A program made the position numbers and the translations under genes. Below, in pieces: positions 41,134-50,571 of a stretch of DNA of 64,000 nucleotides. The notes below the pieces were generated by a model. The model saw nothing but the letters and a program-made list of their open reading frames with translations, made no database searches and was not told where the DNA came from. This stretch comes from Synechococcus sp. CS-1325 (GTDB taxonomy: Bacteria; Cyanobacteriota; Cyanobacteriia; PCC-6307; Cyanobiaceae), in contig JAHLYW010000031.1 of assembly GCA_025128135.1 (NCBI GenBank), positions 1-64,000 on the forward strand, written 5' to 3'. The first letter of the stretch is position 1, and each line of letters opens with the position of its first letter.

Positions 41134-42549
41134 TTACTTGATGTACTCCTTCAGGACGCCGTTGCGGTTTGGGTGACGGAGCTTGCGCAGGGCTTTGGCT
41201 TCGATCTGACGGATGCGTTCGCGGGTCACATCGAAGATCTGACCGATTTCTTCAAGGGTCTTCATGCGGCCATCATCAAGGCCGTAGCGCAGGCGCAGCA
41301 CATCCCGCTCCCGGGGGCTCAGGGTGGCCAGAACGCCTTCAAGATCTTCACGCAGCAGGTTCTTGGCGACATCCTGCTCTGGATTTTCAATGTCGGCTTC
41401 GATGAAGTCGCCGAGGCGTGAATCTTCCTCCTTGCCGATCGGAGTTTCCAGGGAGATCGGCAACTGGGCTGACTTGGCGATGAAGCGCAGCTTCTCGATC
41501 GTCATTTCCATGCTTTCAGCAATCTCTTCTTCGGTGGGTTTGCGTCCAAACTCCTGGCTGAGCACCTTGGTGGTTTTCTTGATCCTCGAAATGGTTTCGT
41601 AGAGATGAACCGGCAGCCGGATGGTGCGGCTCTGGTCGGCGATGGCGCGGGTGATCGCCTGACGGATCCACCAAGTGGCATAGGTGGAGAATTTGTAGCC
41701 TTTCTCGTGGTCGAACTTCTCGGCGGCACGGATCAGGCCGAGGCTGCCCTCCTGGATCAGATCCTGGAAGGAGAGGCCTCGGTTCATGTATTTCTTGGCA
41801 ATCGACACCACCAGGCGCAGATTGGACTGCACCATCTTTTCCTTGGCGCGCCGACCCAGCATCAACCGCCGCCGGAACTTCAGCAGGGTCATGTCAACGA
41901 GAACAGCCCACTCCTTGACATCGGGGTAATGGCCGTTGTCCTGCTCGAACTGGGTTGCGAGCTCCTCGAGCAGAAGCAGGTCGGCGATCTTGCGGGCGAG
42001 CTCGATCTCCTCATCAGGCCGCAGCAACCGGATCCGGCCGATCTCCTGGAGATAGACCCTGATCGAATCCTCTGTGTAGACACCCTTCGGACCCACCTTG
42101 ATGCTGGCCAGCGCCTTGCTGGCAACAGGCTTGCCGGCGGGGGCAGGATCAGCTCCCTCGGCCGCAGCCAGGAGCTGATCGGCGACATCATCGAGTTCAA
42201 CAACGTCAAGGGGCAAATCGAGGCTGCCGGTGGGCTCGGCCTTGGCCTTCGCCGCCTTGGTGGCGGCCGCCTTGGCTGCGGTGGCCTTGCCTGCGGTTGA
42301 CTTGGTGGCCGCTGCTTTCGTGCCGACTTTCTTGGCCGCCGGTTTGCGGGTGCTCGTCACTGTGTTGACAGCTCCGTCGCTGAGCGGGGCCGATTCCGGA
42401 TCGGTGGCGGTGGGATCGGGCTTGGGCCTGGCTTTGGCCCGGGGTGCTTTGGGCTTGATCTCGACGGTGACCTGCTCGCCCGCCTGGTTCGCAACCGCGA
42501 GGATCTCGGGTTCGGCTTTCGTGGACTTCAGGGCGGCAACAGGGCTCAT
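41134..42549 (-). CDS. rpoD: principal RNA polymerase sigma factor (group 1)
   Basis: The principal sigma factor directs transcription from housekeeping promoters. The 471-residue product has region 1.2 ([16 protein letters not shown], about 158-173), region 2 with [14 protein letters not shown] (about 295-308), region 3, and region 4.2 ([30 protein letters not shown]) at the C-terminus. Before region 1.2 lies an unusual low-complexity segment (about residues 65-115) of Ala/Lys/Thr repeats ([24 protein letters not shown]), like a histone H1 tail. The start is an ATG at 42549; a 375-base gap lies upstream. The glycosyltransferase gene follows closely. Confidence 0.95.
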   Translation of the reverse strand: MSPVAALKSTKAEPEILAVANQAGEQVTVEIKPKAPRAKARPKPDPTATDPESAPLSDGAVNTVTSTRKPAAKKVGTKAAATKSTAGKATAAKAAATKAAKAKAEPTGSLDLPLDVVELDDVADQLLAAAEGADPAPAGKPVASKALASIKVGPKGVYTEDSIRVYLQEIGRIRLLRPDEEIELARKIADLLLLEELATQFEQDNGHYPDVKEWAVLVDMTLLKFRRRLMLGRRAKEKMVQSNLRLVVSIAKKYMNRGLSFQDLIQEGSLGLIRAAEKFDHEKGYKFSTYATWWIRQAITRAIADQSRTIRLPVHLYETISRIKKTTKVLSQEFGRKPTEEEIAESMEMTIEKLRFIAKSAQLPISLETPIGKEEDSRLGDFIEADIENPEQDVAKNLLREDLEGVLATLSPRERDVLRLRYGLDDGRMKTLEEIGQIFDVTRERIRQIEAKALRKLRHPNRNGVLKEYIK

Positions 42550-42924
42550 AGGAATCGGCAGCTAAAGAAGCGGGATCGGGCGAAGCGGATGGGGATGGAC
42601 GGATCAGGGCAGTGCCTGTGGTGCAGGCGCGCAGCGAACGCACAAGCAAAAATCACCCGCCAAGAACCTGGCCCGTGCGCTCAACCGGCAGGGGTTGAAA
42701 CGACAAGGGGAAAAACAGTGATCAGCGAGGTCGAGCCAACAACGAAGTAGAACAGCACGGAGGCCTTTGCAGGGTTGTCAGGGGTGATCGCAGACTGGGA
42801 GAAAGGAAGGAGCGGAAACTCCGACAGGCTTTCTCGCCGTGTCTTCCCTCTGAACGGAACACTGATCAGCACCGGGTGCAGCTTGAGAGGCTGCTCAACC
42901 CATGCATTCTAAGAACCTGCATCG
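42550..42924. other. intergenic region between rpoD and priA
   Basis: This 375-base divergent gap presumably carries the promoters of both rpoD and priA. A 63-codon leftward open frame in it (42681-42872) has no recognisable features and I do not call it a gene. I find no convincing -35/-10 pair, riboswitch or RNA gene by eye. The long leader upstream of rpoD leaves room for transcript-level regulation. Confidence 0.4.
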
Positions 42925-45237
42925 GTGTTTGCAAGGCAAAGACACCACCCCATCGCTTTGAACCAGGATCCGACCTGCTGGCAGGTGTGGCTGGAGGCCG
43001 GCCGGGAGGGGCGGGTGTTCAGCTACACCAACCCTCGGGACCTGGTCCTTGCACCTGGAGATCTGGTCAGGGTTTCCTTGCGGGGGCGTCGGCAGATCGG
43101 CCTGGTGGTGTCCTGCCAGGAGGCTCCTCCCCCGGGGCTGGATCCTGGCAGGATGCTGCCGATTGAAGCTCTGCACCAGGCGGCAGCTGTCGATCCGCAA
43201 TGGCAGGCTTTGCTCATGGAGGTGGCTGAAGACTGCCACACCAGCCTGTTCAAGACGCTCAAAACAGCCCTGCCAACAGGCTGGCTGGGCCAGCGCCGCC
43301 AGCCTCCTCCGACAACAGCCCGCCAGCGCCACTGGGTGGAGCCACTGGAGGCGGCGGCAGCCCATCCGGATCTTCCCCCTCGCCAACGGGAGCTGCTCGA
43401 TCGCCTGTGGATGCAGCCCGAAGGAGCCTGGCTACAGGAAACCCTTCAAACCTGGGGCTTCAGTCGCTCGGTCGTGCAAGGTCTGGTGGGCCGTTCGCTG
43501 GTGCGGATTCAACCCAGACAAGCCCCATCCCCCAGCCAAACCACAGCCAGAGCCACAGCTACATCGCCGTCACCGCCCCTCCCGCTGCAGCCACCCCGGC
43601 AACTGAACCGGGCCCAGGCCGAAGCCCTGCAGCGGTTCGCCAGCTCACCAGGGGGGGCGACACTGCTGCTCTGGGGAATCACGGGGTCCGGCAAGACCGA
43701 GGTCTATCTGCAGGCGGCGGCCCAATGCCTCGCCGCAGGAGAAAGCAGCCTGCTGCTCACCCCGGAGATCGGCCTGGTGCCCCAGCTGCTGGATCGCTGC
43801 CGGGCACGGTTCGGTGGGCAAGTGATCGCCTATCACAGCGGGATGGGGGAAGGCGAGCGCATCGCAGCCTGGAAGCAATGCCTCGCCGCGGATCGTCAGG
43901 GTGCCGTGGTGGTGGTGGGAACCCGCTCCGCCATCTTCCTGCCACTGGCGCAGCTGGGTCTGATCGTGCTCGATGAGGAGCACGACAGCTCCTACAAACA
44001 GGAAAGTCCGATGCCCTGCTACCACGCCAGAACCGTGGCCCAGCGTCGCGCCCGGCGCTGCGGGGCGCGACTGCTGCTCGGCAGCGCCACTCCTTCCCTG
44101 GAATCCTGGCTGGCCTGCAGGGCGAAGCCTGGCCAATCCGATGCGGCCGCCACCCTGCTGAGATTGCCGGAGCGGATCAGCGGGCAGAGCGATGCCCCGG
44201 TGCGGGTGGTCGACATGCGCCAGGAACTGGCCGGCGGCAACCGCCGCCTGATCAGCCGGGCCCTGCGGGACCGCCTCGATCGCCTGCGGGAGCAGGACGG
44301 CCAGGCGGTGGTGCTGGTGCCCAGGCGTGGATACAGCAGCTTCCTGAGCTGCCGAAGCTGCGGCGAGGTGGTTCAGTGCCCCCATTGCGACGTGCCGCTC
44401 ACCGTCCATCGTCACCGCGATGGCCACCAATGGCTGCGCTGCCATTGGTGCGGCCACCGCCAGGAACCGGGCCTCCACTGCGGCCACTGCGGTTCAACGG
44501 CCTTCAAGCCCTTCGGGGCGGGAACCCAGCGGGTGATGGAACAACTGGAGCTGGAACTGGAGGGGTTGCGGCTGCTGCGTTTCGATCGCGACACCACCCG
44601 GGGACGGGATGGTCATCGCCGACTGCTGAGCCAGTTCGCTGCCGGCGAGGCGGATGTGTTGGTCGGTACCCAGATGCTCACCAAGGGGCTCGATCTCCCC
44701 CGGGTGACCCTGGCGGCCGTGCTGGCCGCCGACGGACTCCTGCATCGGCCTGATCTGCGCTCCGGTGAACAGTGCCTGCAGCTGCTGCTGCAGCTGGCTG
44801 GGCGGGCCGGCCGCGGTGAACGTCCCGGCGAAGTGATCGTGCAGACCTACAGCCCGGACCATCCGGTGATTCGTCACCTGGTCGATGGGCGCTACGACCG
44901 CTATCTGGAAAGCGAAGGGCAGATCCGCCAGCAGGCGGCACTTGTGCCGTTCAGCCGGGCCTGCCTGCTGCGCCTGGCCGGCCCATCCGCCACCGCCACC
45001 GCCACGGCAGCCGCCAGCCTGGCCGAGCAACTGCGGGGACCGCTCCAGGCAGCCGGCTGGCAACTGGTCGGACCCGCCCCGGCTCCGGTCGCCCGGGTGG
45101 CCGGGCGCTATCGCTGGCAGCTGCTGTTGCACGGACCAGCCGACTCCGCCCTGCCCCTGCCGCCGGAAGCGGATCTGCGTGCGGCCCTGGGCCAGCAGGT
45201 GAACCTCAGCATCGACCCCGATCCTCAGGAGCTCTGA
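42925..45237 (+). CDS. priA: primosomal protein N' (replication restart helicase PriA)
   Basis: PriA recognises stalled forks and loads the replicative helicase. The 770-residue product has an N-terminal DNA-binding region (FSYTNPRDL...PGDLVRVSLRGR), helicase motif I W-G-I-T-G-S-G-K-T-E near residue 250, motif II D-E-E-H-D near residue 350, and a zinc-binding insertion with paired CxxC elements (C-R-S-C, C-P-H-C, C-H-W-C, C-G-H-C) around residues 475-520. The later helicase motifs follow. The start is GTG 42925; a TTG at 42958 is a reasonable alternative. Its TGA abuts the convergent stop, forming TGATCA. Confidence 0.95.
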   Translation: MFARQRHHPIALNQDPTCWQVWLEAGREGRVFSYTNPRDLVLAPGDLVRVSLRGRRQIGLVVSCQEAPPPGLDPGRMLPIEALHQAAAVDPQWQALLMEVAEDCHTSLFKTLKTALPTGWLGQRRQPPPTTARQRHWVEPLEAAAAHPDLPPRQRELLDRLWMQPEGAWLQETLQTWGFSRSVVQGLVGRSLVRIQPRQAPSPSQTTARATATSPSPPLPLQPPRQLNRAQAEALQRFASSPGGATLLLWGITGSGKTEVYLQAAAQCLAAGESSLLLTPEIGLVPQLLDRCRARFGGQVIAYHSGMGEGERIAAWKQCLAADRQGAVVVVGTRSAIFLPLAQLGLIVLDEEHDSSYKQESPMPCYHARTVAQRRARRCGARLLLGSATPSLESWLACRAKPGQSDAAATLLRLPERISGQSDAPVRVVDMRQELAGGNRRLISRALRDRLDRLREQDGQAVVLVPRRGYSSFLSCRSCGEVVQCPHCDVPLTVHRHRDGHQWLRCHWCGHRQEPGLHCGHCGSTAFKPFGAGTQRVMEQLELELEGLRLLRFDRDTTRGRDGHRRLLSQFAAGEADVLVGTQMLTKGLDLPRVTLAAVLAADGLLHRPDLRSGEQCLQLLLQLAGRAGRGERPGEVIVQTYSPDHPVIRHLVDGRYDRYLESEGQIRQQAALVPFSRACLLRLAGPSATATATAAASLAEQLRGPLQAAGWQLVGPAPAPVARVAGRYRWQLLLHGPADSALPLPPEADLRAALGQQVNLSIDPDPQEL

Positions 45238-46371
45238 TCAGGACTGGGTTCGATCGGGTGAGGGAAGCTCCGGCCAGCCGAATCCCGCCTGCCAGCGCAG
45301 GCGCTGCAGGGCGAGGGCCAGGCTGAGCAGAAGCAGGATGGCCAGAACACCGAGGCCGAGGCGGCTCCACCGCCAACAGCTCAGCTCCAGGCTGTTGAGC
45401 GCCCCGATCTGCAGAGGCCAGCGCACCCCATCCGCCCTGGGCTCAGCGGCCAGGGGCTGGGCCAGGCGGACAGCCTGGGGACTCAAGGGCCCGAGCACCA
45501 CACTCAGATCGAGGCCAGGCAGGTCAGCCAGCTGGCGCAGGTCCACCTCCAGTCCGAAGCACTGCCGGGCTCCGAGCAGCCAGTTCCGCTCCCGCAGGAA
45601 AAGGCCGGGAGGGGGCAGCGTCAACCCGCCCAGCTCAGCTGCGGTTGCCGTGCTCAGGGCAAGCAGATCTGCGAGTGCCGGACCAGACAGGCTGGCGCTG
45701 CTCAGCCTCACCACCCCCTGCTCAGTGGTGATTGCCAGGCCGGTTCCCGGGGCCATGGGCAAGGCTTTCAGACCCTGGACGAACGCCCGTTGCCAGGGCA
45801 GCGGGCGCGTGCTCTCGCTGCTGAGGGTCTGCTGGAGTTGAAGCCGACCGGGAGCGCCGAAGCGCAACTCCGTCTCCACCCGCAGGCAACCGGAGAGCAG
45901 GGTGGTGAGCAGAAGCAGCAGGGTCACCACCACCACGGCGAAGCCCACCGGGCCCCGGGTCGGTCCGACCGGAGGGGATGGCGGCGGAGCAGGGCGATGG
46001 CTGACTGAACGACGGACGCTGGCGCTGGCCCTGAGGCGACCCTGCAGTGCATCGCTGCCATTCAGCACCGGCAGGGTGAGCGACCAGTTCGCCGGCCGCT
46101 GCAGGGGCGGGGCCTCGAGAATCAGTTGAAGATCCCTGGCCTGGCTGCGGATCTCCGGGTCCTGGCAGACCCGCAGGCTGCGGCAACAGGCCGTCGCCGC
46201 AGCATCCTGTCCCTGGCCCAGCAGGGCGGTGACCATCAGCAGTCGCAGGCTGCCGCCGAAACCACTGCTGGTGGGATGGGCCAGAGCCAGGGGTTCAAGC
46301 AGCCGCAGGCAGACCCCGTAATCACCGCGCTCAAGTGCTGAACGGGCCGGCAGAAGCGGATCCTCATCCAT
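45238..46371 (-). CDS. DUF3153 protein with N-terminal helical (TPR-like) domain
   Basis: The product has 377 residues. The first about 110 residues are helical, with Leu/Ala pairs reminiscent of tetratricopeptide repeats ([18 protein letters not shown]). A Pro/Arg-rich linker follows, then a hydrophobic helix ending L-L-S-G-C near residue 165. The DUF3153-type beta domain ends with a second hydrophobic helix ([18 protein letters not shown]). In DUF3153 proteins the L-x-G-C is a lipobox at the N-terminus; here it is internal, so the protein looks like a fusion spanning the membrane. The ATG at 46371 overlaps the argB stop by 8 bases. Function is unknown. Confidence 0.75.
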   Translation of the reverse strand: MDEDPLLPARSALERGDYGVCLRLLEPLALAHPTSSGFGGSLRLLMVTALLGQGQDAAATACCRSLRVCQDPEIRSQARDLQLILEAPPLQRPANWSLTLPVLNGSDALQGRLRASASVRRSVSHRPAPPPSPPVGPTRGPVGFAVVVVTLLLLLTTLLSGCLRVETELRFGAPGRLQLQQTLSSESTRPLPWQRAFVQGLKALPMAPGTGLAITTEQGVVRLSSASLSGPALADLLALSTATAAELGGLTLPPPGLFLRERNWLLGARQCFGLEVDLRQLADLPGLDLSVVLGPLSPQAVRLAQPLAAEPRADGVRWPLQIGALNSLELSCWRWSRLGLGVLAILLLLSLALALQRLRWQAGFGWPELPSPDRTQS

Positions 46372-47245
46372 GCTCCTGAGGGGAGCGCCCCAACAGCATC
46401 GTGCCGATGCCGGCATCGGTGAACACCTCCAGCAGCAGGGCATGGGGCACCCGGCCATCGACGATATGGGCGGCGCCAACCCCCTGGGCCAGGGCGCGGA
46501 TGCAGCACTGGGTCTTGGGCGTCATTCCACCGCTGACCACGCCGCTAGCGATCAGCTGCCGCGCTTCGGTGAGGCTCAGCTGGCGGAGCAATGAAGCCGG
46601 ATCGTTGCGGTCCCGCAGGATGCCGGGCGTGTCGGTGAGCAGGATCAGCTTTTCGGCCTGCAGGGAGGCGGCCAGCTCCCCGGCCACGGTGTCGGCGTTG
46701 ATGTTGTGCGATTGACCCAGGGGATTCGGCGCCACGCTTGAGATCACCGGGATGTAGCCGTTCTGCAGCAGAGGGGCGAGCACATCAGGGTTGACCGCCG
46801 CCACATCACCCACCAGGCCATGGGATCCATCGCCCCAGGTGCGCGCTTCCACCAGTCCTCCATCGCTGCCGGAGAGACCAACCGCCCGGCCACCCAGCCG
46901 GTTGAGCCCGTTGACGATCTGCTTGTTGACCCTGCCGACCAGCACCATTTCAACCACGTCCATCGTGTCGGAGTCGGTGATCCGCAGGCCATCCACGAAG
47001 TTGGGCTCAATGGCCATGCGGCTCAGCCACTGGTTGATCTCCGGGCCGCCGCCGTGGACCACCACCGGTTGAACCCCCACACAGGCCAGCAAGGCCAGAT
47101 CACGGAACACGGCGTCGCGCAGCTCCTGATGCACCATGGCGGCGCCGCCGTACTTCACGACCACGCGGCGACCGGCGAAGCGCTGGATGTAAGGAAGCGC
47201 TTCGCTGAGAACGGAAACCCTCAGGCTGTCCTGGGGACTGATCAA
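46364..47245 (-). CDS. argB: acetylglutamate kinase
   Basis: ArgB phosphorylates N-acetylglutamate in arginine synthesis and in cyanobacteria is the target of PII protein activation under nitrogen sufficiency. The body has the expected features: V-V-K-Y-G-G-A-A-M with the lysine-glycine-glycine loop, V-H-G-G-G-P-E-I-N, and the GGMTPK-like segment ([11 protein letters not shown]). A TTG at 47245 gives 293 residues, normal for the family. The frame continues upstream through four 15-bp tandem repeats (47242-47301), so TTG starts at 47260 or 47305 are also possible and would add a D-P-L-S-Q repeat tail. The gene follows the DUF2854 gene and overlaps the DUF3153 gene. Confidence 0.92.
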   Translation of the reverse strand: MISPQDSLRVSVLSEALPYIQRFAGRRVVVKYGGAAMVHQELRDAVFRDLALLACVGVQPVVVHGGGPEINQWLSRMAIEPNFVDGLRITDSDTMDVVEMVLVGRVNKQIVNGLNRLGGRAVGLSGSDGGLVEARTWGDGSHGLVGDVAAVNPDVLAPLLQNGYIPVISSVAPNPLGQSHNINADTVAGELAASLQAEKLILLTDTPGILRDRNDPASLLRQLSLTEARQLIASGVVSGGMTPKTQCCIRALAQGVGAAHIVDGRVPHALLLEVFTDAGIGTMLLGRSPQEHG

Positions 47246-47301
47246 GGGGTCCTGGCTCAAGGGGTCCTGGCGTAAAGGGTCCTGGGGCAGTGGGTCCTGG
47301 C
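47242..47301. repeat. 15-bp tandem repeat at the argB start (four units)
   Basis: Four 15-base units lie at 47242-47256, 47257-47271, 47272-47286 and 47287-47301, with a partial fifth to 47308. The leftward reading of each unit contains AGGACCC, and in the units nearest argB this is followed by a TTG. The unit length keeps the argB frame and would encode about five residues (L-x-Q-D-P). It may affect the start site or strength of argB translation, or simply be a variable simple repeat. Confidence 0.85.
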
Positions 47302-47333
47302 TCAAGGGAATCGGCCGAAGAAACAAACGGGCA

Positions 47334-47915
47334 TCAGGCGGATGCCGCTTCCAGGGTGGTGTTGCCCGGCTCAGCCGGCAACAGGGACAGATCGAGTTCG
47401 GCACTGCCCTGGGGGTCCAGTTCCGCCACCAGTCCAGGCCCGAAGAAACGACCCAGCCGTTCCTGCTTGGCCAGCCAGCGCTCGAGAGGCACCCCCTGGG
47501 TTCTGAACCGGAGAATCAGCCCATAGCCGCCATGGCGCTCCAGCTCAGCAACGCTGATCAGTTCGGGCGGCTGGTCGTCGTCCCAGAGCTTGAGCGCCTC
47601 AAGAGAACTTTCCAGATGGGCTTTCTGTCCGTAGCGCCAGCGGGTCACGTCCTTTAGCAGGGCGCTGAGCGGTTCGCTGGCGTCCAGCTCCCGCAGGTCC
47701 CGGAACTGGGCCGGTGGAGTGAGCCTGACCGCCGGGGGCAGCTCCGAAGACTTGAGGGCCAACCCGCCGAGCAGCAGGGGAATGCCGTAGAAAACTCCGG
47801 CCAGGCTGATGTTGGGGCTGTCGGTCGCATAGGCGATCGTGCCGACCACGGTGAGCACCGACCCGAGGATCGTGAGCAGGCTGCCGGGAGACGTGAGGGC
47901 TTGCATGGCGACCAT
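47334..47915 (-). CDS. DUF2854 family membrane protein
   Basis: This 193-residue protein has two N-terminal hydrophobic helices (about 10-28 [19 protein letters not shown] and 36-52 [15 protein letters not shown]) followed by a soluble domain beginning S-S-E-L-P-P. This arrangement and the length match DUF2854, found in cyanobacteria and plant chloroplasts and of uncertain function. The ATG at 47915 has a second in-frame ATG three codons later. The gene precedes argB in the same direction with 88 bases to the preferred argB start. Confidence 0.72.
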   Translation of the reverse strand: MVAMQALTSPGSLLTILGSVLTVVGTIAYATDSPNISLAGVFYGIPLLLGGLALKSSELPPAVRLTPPAQFRDLRELDASEPLSALLKDVTRWRYGQKAHLESSLEALKLWDDDQPPELISVAELERHGGYGLILRFRTQGVPLERWLAKQERLGRFFGPGLVAELDPQGSAELDLSLLPAEPGNTTLEAASA

Positions 47916-47999
47916 TCTCCAGCAAGGGGGATGCGAGATGATGGTTTCAACCGTTCCGGCTGCCATTTCAGCTCGAACCTTCCTTCCGCCAGCGCCGAG

Positions 48000-48218
48000 A
48001 TGACCACAACTGGACCCGAGCCGGCCCCGGCGGCAGAGAAGGCCCCAGAGCCGATCAGCACCCTGGAGCTGATCGAGCAACTCAGTGCCGACCGGATCTG
48101 GCTGCTCCAGCAGATCGACGGGGGACGCTGGAGTGATCTGCGTCTTGATCTGGCGGCGCTGGAACGGGAGCTCGGTCAGATGCTCGACCTGGCCAGCGAA
48201 CGGTTCGCGAAGCGCTGA
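48000..48218 (+). CDS. small hypothetical coiled-coil protein
   Basis: The product has 72 residues from ATG 48000. The first 20 residues are Pro/Ala/Thr-rich and disordered-looking. The rest is helical with repeated L-x-x-L and E/Q spacing (STLELIEQLSADRIWLLQQI), consistent with a short coiled coil or a partner-binding helix pair. No family is recognised. Its TGA lies inside the left arm of a GC-rich hairpin that separates it from the convergent ssb gene. Confidence 0.55.
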   Translation: MTTTGPEPAPAAEKAPEPISTLELIEQLSADRIWLLQQIDGGRWSDLRLDLAALERELGQMLDLASERFAKR

Positions 48219-48241
48219 GCGCCCGCTGCGAGGGCGCTCAG
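48215..48241. terminator. GC-rich hairpin between convergent genes (possible bidirectional terminator)
   Basis: A perfect 10-bp stem CTGAGCGCCC / GGGCGCTCAG (48215-48224 and 48232-48241) with a 7-base loop fills most of the 32-base gap between the small gene ending at 48218 and ssb ending at 48251. There is no T-run on either side, so intrinsic termination is uncertain. Its place between two converging stops fits a shared terminator. Confidence 0.55.
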
Positions 48242-48250
48242 AAGCACCCT

Positions 48251-48727
48251 TCAGAAAGGGATGTCATCGTCATCGGGCAGATCGGGCACCAGCGGAGACG
48301 TGTTCCAGGTGGGGGCTTCCGGGGCACGATTCGGCGGGGAAGTGGGCGCAGCGGCTGGGCGGGCCGGCACAGGTCGTGGCACGGTGCGGGCCGGAGCCTG
48401 GCCGGATGGGGCCGAAGCGGACGGCGCGCCCATGGGATGGAGCCGGGAGAGGGTGAACTCGGCCCGCTTCTCCTTGACGCCATCGGGCCGCGTGAACGTG
48501 CTTACCCTCAGGCGCCCCTCCAGCATCAGCCGCTGGCCCACCTGAACCCGGTTCTGGAGGTCCTGCGCCAGATTGCCCCAGCCGACCACCTTCAGCTGCC
48601 CAGGGGGATCATCTGGCCTCAGTCCGTCAATCTGAACAGCCATCTCCGCCACAGGGGTCTGGTTGTCCTGGGTGTAACGCACCTGGGGCACTTCGAGCAC
48701 CTCCACTTCCAGCACACAGTGATTCAC
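48251..48727 (-). CDS. ssb: single-stranded DNA-binding protein
   Basis: SSB coats single-stranded DNA in replication and repair and recruits partners through its tail. The 158-residue product has an OB-fold (about 1-100: LEVEVLEVPQVRYTQDNQTPVAEM, VVGWGNLAQ, L-M-L-E-G-R-L-R), then a Pro/Ala-rich disordered linker and the acidic tip P-D-D-D-D-I-P-F typical of bacterial SSB. GTG 48727 is chosen because it begins the fold (MNHCVLEVEV); a longer frame would overlap the divergent cobK gene. The starts of ssb and cobK are 31 bases apart. Confidence 0.93.
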   Translation of the reverse strand: MNHCVLEVEVLEVPQVRYTQDNQTPVAEMAVQIDGLRPDDPPGQLKVVGWGNLAQDLQNRVQVGQRLMLEGRLRVSTFTRPDGVKEKRAEFTLSRLHPMGAPSASAPSGQAPARTVPRPVPARPAAAPTSPPNRAPEAPTWNTSPLVPDLPDDDDIPF

Positions 48728-48758
48728 AACCGGGAACGCGACAGCGGGCCACATCCTG

Positions 48759-49637
48759 ATGCACGGCCCTGATTTCGACCAGCGCCGCAGGATCTGGCTG
48801 ATCGCCGGCACCGGCGAGGGACCCGTTCTGGCTGCAGCCCTGCTCCGGCATGGCTGGCAGCTTTCGGTGGCGGTGGTGAGCCAGACCGCCAGCCGTGTCT
48901 ACCCGACCCATCCGGCCCTGAAGCTGGAGGTGGGCCCCCTCGACGGAGCAGCAGCAATGGCACAGCGGCTGGCTCAGGCCCACTCCGAGGGAAACCCCTT
49001 CGCCTGGGTGGTTGATGCCAGTCACCCGTTCGCGAGCCGGGTCACCGCCGACCTGGCGAGGGCCTGCGGCTGGAGTGGCCAGCCGCTGCTTCGCCTTGAG
49101 AGGCCCCTGCTGATGGCCCCGGCCGGACTGGATCGAACCGTGCTGCCAGACCTCGAAGGACTGGGCCGGCTGGACCTGCGTGGTGATCGGCTGCTGTTCG
49201 CGATCGGAGCCCGTCACCTGCGGCAGGCCGTGGCCCTGGCCGCCGCCGCAGTGCCCTTCGCCAGGCTGCTGCCCAGTCCGGAGAGCCTGCGGCTGGGTCG
49301 GGCCGCTGGACTGGCCGACGACCAGCTGGCCTGCCACAGGCCGGGCCGGAATGCGGGCTGGCCCGAGTTCACCCTGGAGCGTGCCCTGCTGCGCCACTGG
49401 TCCGTCACCACCGTGCTCTGCCGTCAGTCCGGCGGCCCGACGGAGCACGGCTGGCAGAGCCTCTGCAGCAACCTGGGGTTGCGCCTGCTGCTGCTGGCCC
49501 GACCGGCGGAACCGCCAGCTGGCACAAGGCTGGAGCTGGAGGCCATCGTCGAGATGATCGGCGCCCCTGGCCTCAGCCCAGGTGGGTGGCGACCAGATCC
49601 GGCAGGGAGGCCTGGGAGCGGGGACCCAGCTGGGTGA
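48759..49637 (+). CDS. cobK: precorrin-6x reductase-like protein (CobK/CbiJ)
   Basis: CobK reduces precorrin-6 in corrin (cobalamin-type) synthesis. The product has 292 residues. It begins with the family's I-W-L-I-A-G-T-G-E-G nucleotide motif and has the V-V-D-A-S-H-P-F-A signature near residue 90. The central G-D-R-L-L-F-A-I-G-A-R-H segment also fits. The last 65 bases overlap the 3' end of the convergent PfkB gene, and the tail translation ([11 protein letters not shown]) looks unlike the family, so the functional protein may end earlier or carry a dispensable tail. No other cob gene is in the window. Confidence 0.85.
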   Translation: MHGPDFDQRRRIWLIAGTGEGPVLAAALLRHGWQLSVAVVSQTASRVYPTHPALKLEVGPLDGAAAMAQRLAQAHSEGNPFAWVVDASHPFASRVTADLARACGWSGQPLLRLERPLLMAPAGLDRTVLPDLEGLGRLDLRGDRLLFAIGARHLRQAVALAAAAVPFARLLPSPESLRLGRAAGLADDQLACHRPGRNAGWPEFTLERALLRHWSVTTVLCRQSGGPTEHGWQSLCSNLGLRLLLLARPAEPPAGTRLELEAIVEMIGAPGLSPGGWRPDPAGRPGSGDPAG

Positions 49638-50571
49638 CCACCTGGGCGGCACAGAGGGAGCCCAGACGGCCACAGCGCTCGAGGGAATCACCACGGGAGT
49701 AGCCGTAGAGGAAACCGGCGGCATAGAGATCACCGGCACCGGTGGTGTCGACCAGGGGACCGAGCTGGTAGGGCTCGATCACCACGGTGTCGCCCCCACT
49801 GAGCAGAACAGATCCGCGCTCGCTGCGGGTCAGGGCAGCCACCTGGCAGCGGCCACGTACCTGCTCCGCCGCCGCCTCGAAGCTGGAGGTTTCGTAGAGG
49901 GCGGTGATCTCCGCTTCATTAGCGAACAGCAGATCGACGTGACCGTCGACCAGCTCCAGGAAGCTGGCACGGTGCCGATCGACGCAGAAGGCATCGGAGA
50001 GACTGAGGGCCACCTGGCCACCGCTCCGGCGCATCACCTCGGCGGCGGCGATGAAGGCCCGCTTGGCTGCCTCGCTGTCCCACAGGTAGCCCTCCAGGTA
50101 GAGAAGCCTGGCCTGAGCCACCAGATCGAGGTCGAGGTCTTCGGGTTCGAGGCCCACCGATGCCCCCAGATAGGTGCACATGGTGCGCTGGGCGTCCGGG
50201 CTCACCAGGATCAGGCAGCGGGCCGTCGAGGGGCCCGTGGTGGCCGCAGGGGTGTCGAAACCAGCGCCGACGGAACGGATGTCATGGGCGAAGATCGCGC
50301 CGAGCTGATCATCCCGGACGCGGCCGATGAAGGCGGCCTTGCCGCCGAGCTGGGCGATGCCGGCCATGGTGTTGGCCGCCGATCCACCGGAGGTTTCCAG
50401 CCCAGGACCGCTGGCGGCGTAGAGCCGCTGGGCCTGCTCCTCATCGACAAGGGCCATGGCGCCCTTGGTGAGTTGGTGGTCGTCGAGAAAGCCGTCGTCG
50501 GTCTGGACGAGCACATCGACGATGGCGTTACCGATGGCGACGACATCAAGGGACTTGGTGGTCTCAGGCAT
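49573..50571 (-). CDS. PfkB family sugar/nucleoside kinase (adenosine-kinase-like)
   Basis: This is a ribokinase-fold kinase of 332 residues. It opens with [13 protein letters not shown], has the G-G-S-A-A-N-T motif near residue 60, and the catalytic [14 protein letters not shown] motif near residue 285. The overall pattern is close to adenosine-kinase-like members of the PfkB family, but fructose or other sugars are possible. It overlaps the purA stop by 8 bases, so it follows purA in a likely operon. That adjacency makes a purine nucleoside substrate attractive but does not prove it. Confidence 0.86.
   Translation of the reverse strand: MPETTKSLDVVAIGNAIVDVLVQTDDGFLDDHQLTKGAMALVDEEQAQRLYAASGPGLETSGGSAANTMAGIAQLGGKAAFIGRVRDDQLGAIFAHDIRSVGAGFDTPAATTGPSTARCLILVSPDAQRTMCTYLGASVGLEPEDLDLDLVAQARLLYLEGYLWDSEAAKRAFIAAAEVMRRSGGQVALSLSDAFCVDRHRASFLELVDGHVDLLFANEAEITALYETSSFEAAAEQVRGRCQVAALTRSERGSVLLSGGDTVVIEPYQLGPLVDTTGAGDLYAAGFLYGYSRGDSLERCGRLGSLCAAQVVTQLGPRSQASLPDLVATHLG

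Noticed and set aside
42681..42872. 63-codon leftward frame in the rpoD-priA gap
   Set aside because: It has one hydrophobic stretch but no recognisable family or clear ribosome-binding site; too weak to call.
47242..47308. Short tandem repeats as a CRISPR array
   Set aside because: Units are contiguous with no spacers, in frame with argB, and no cas gene is present.
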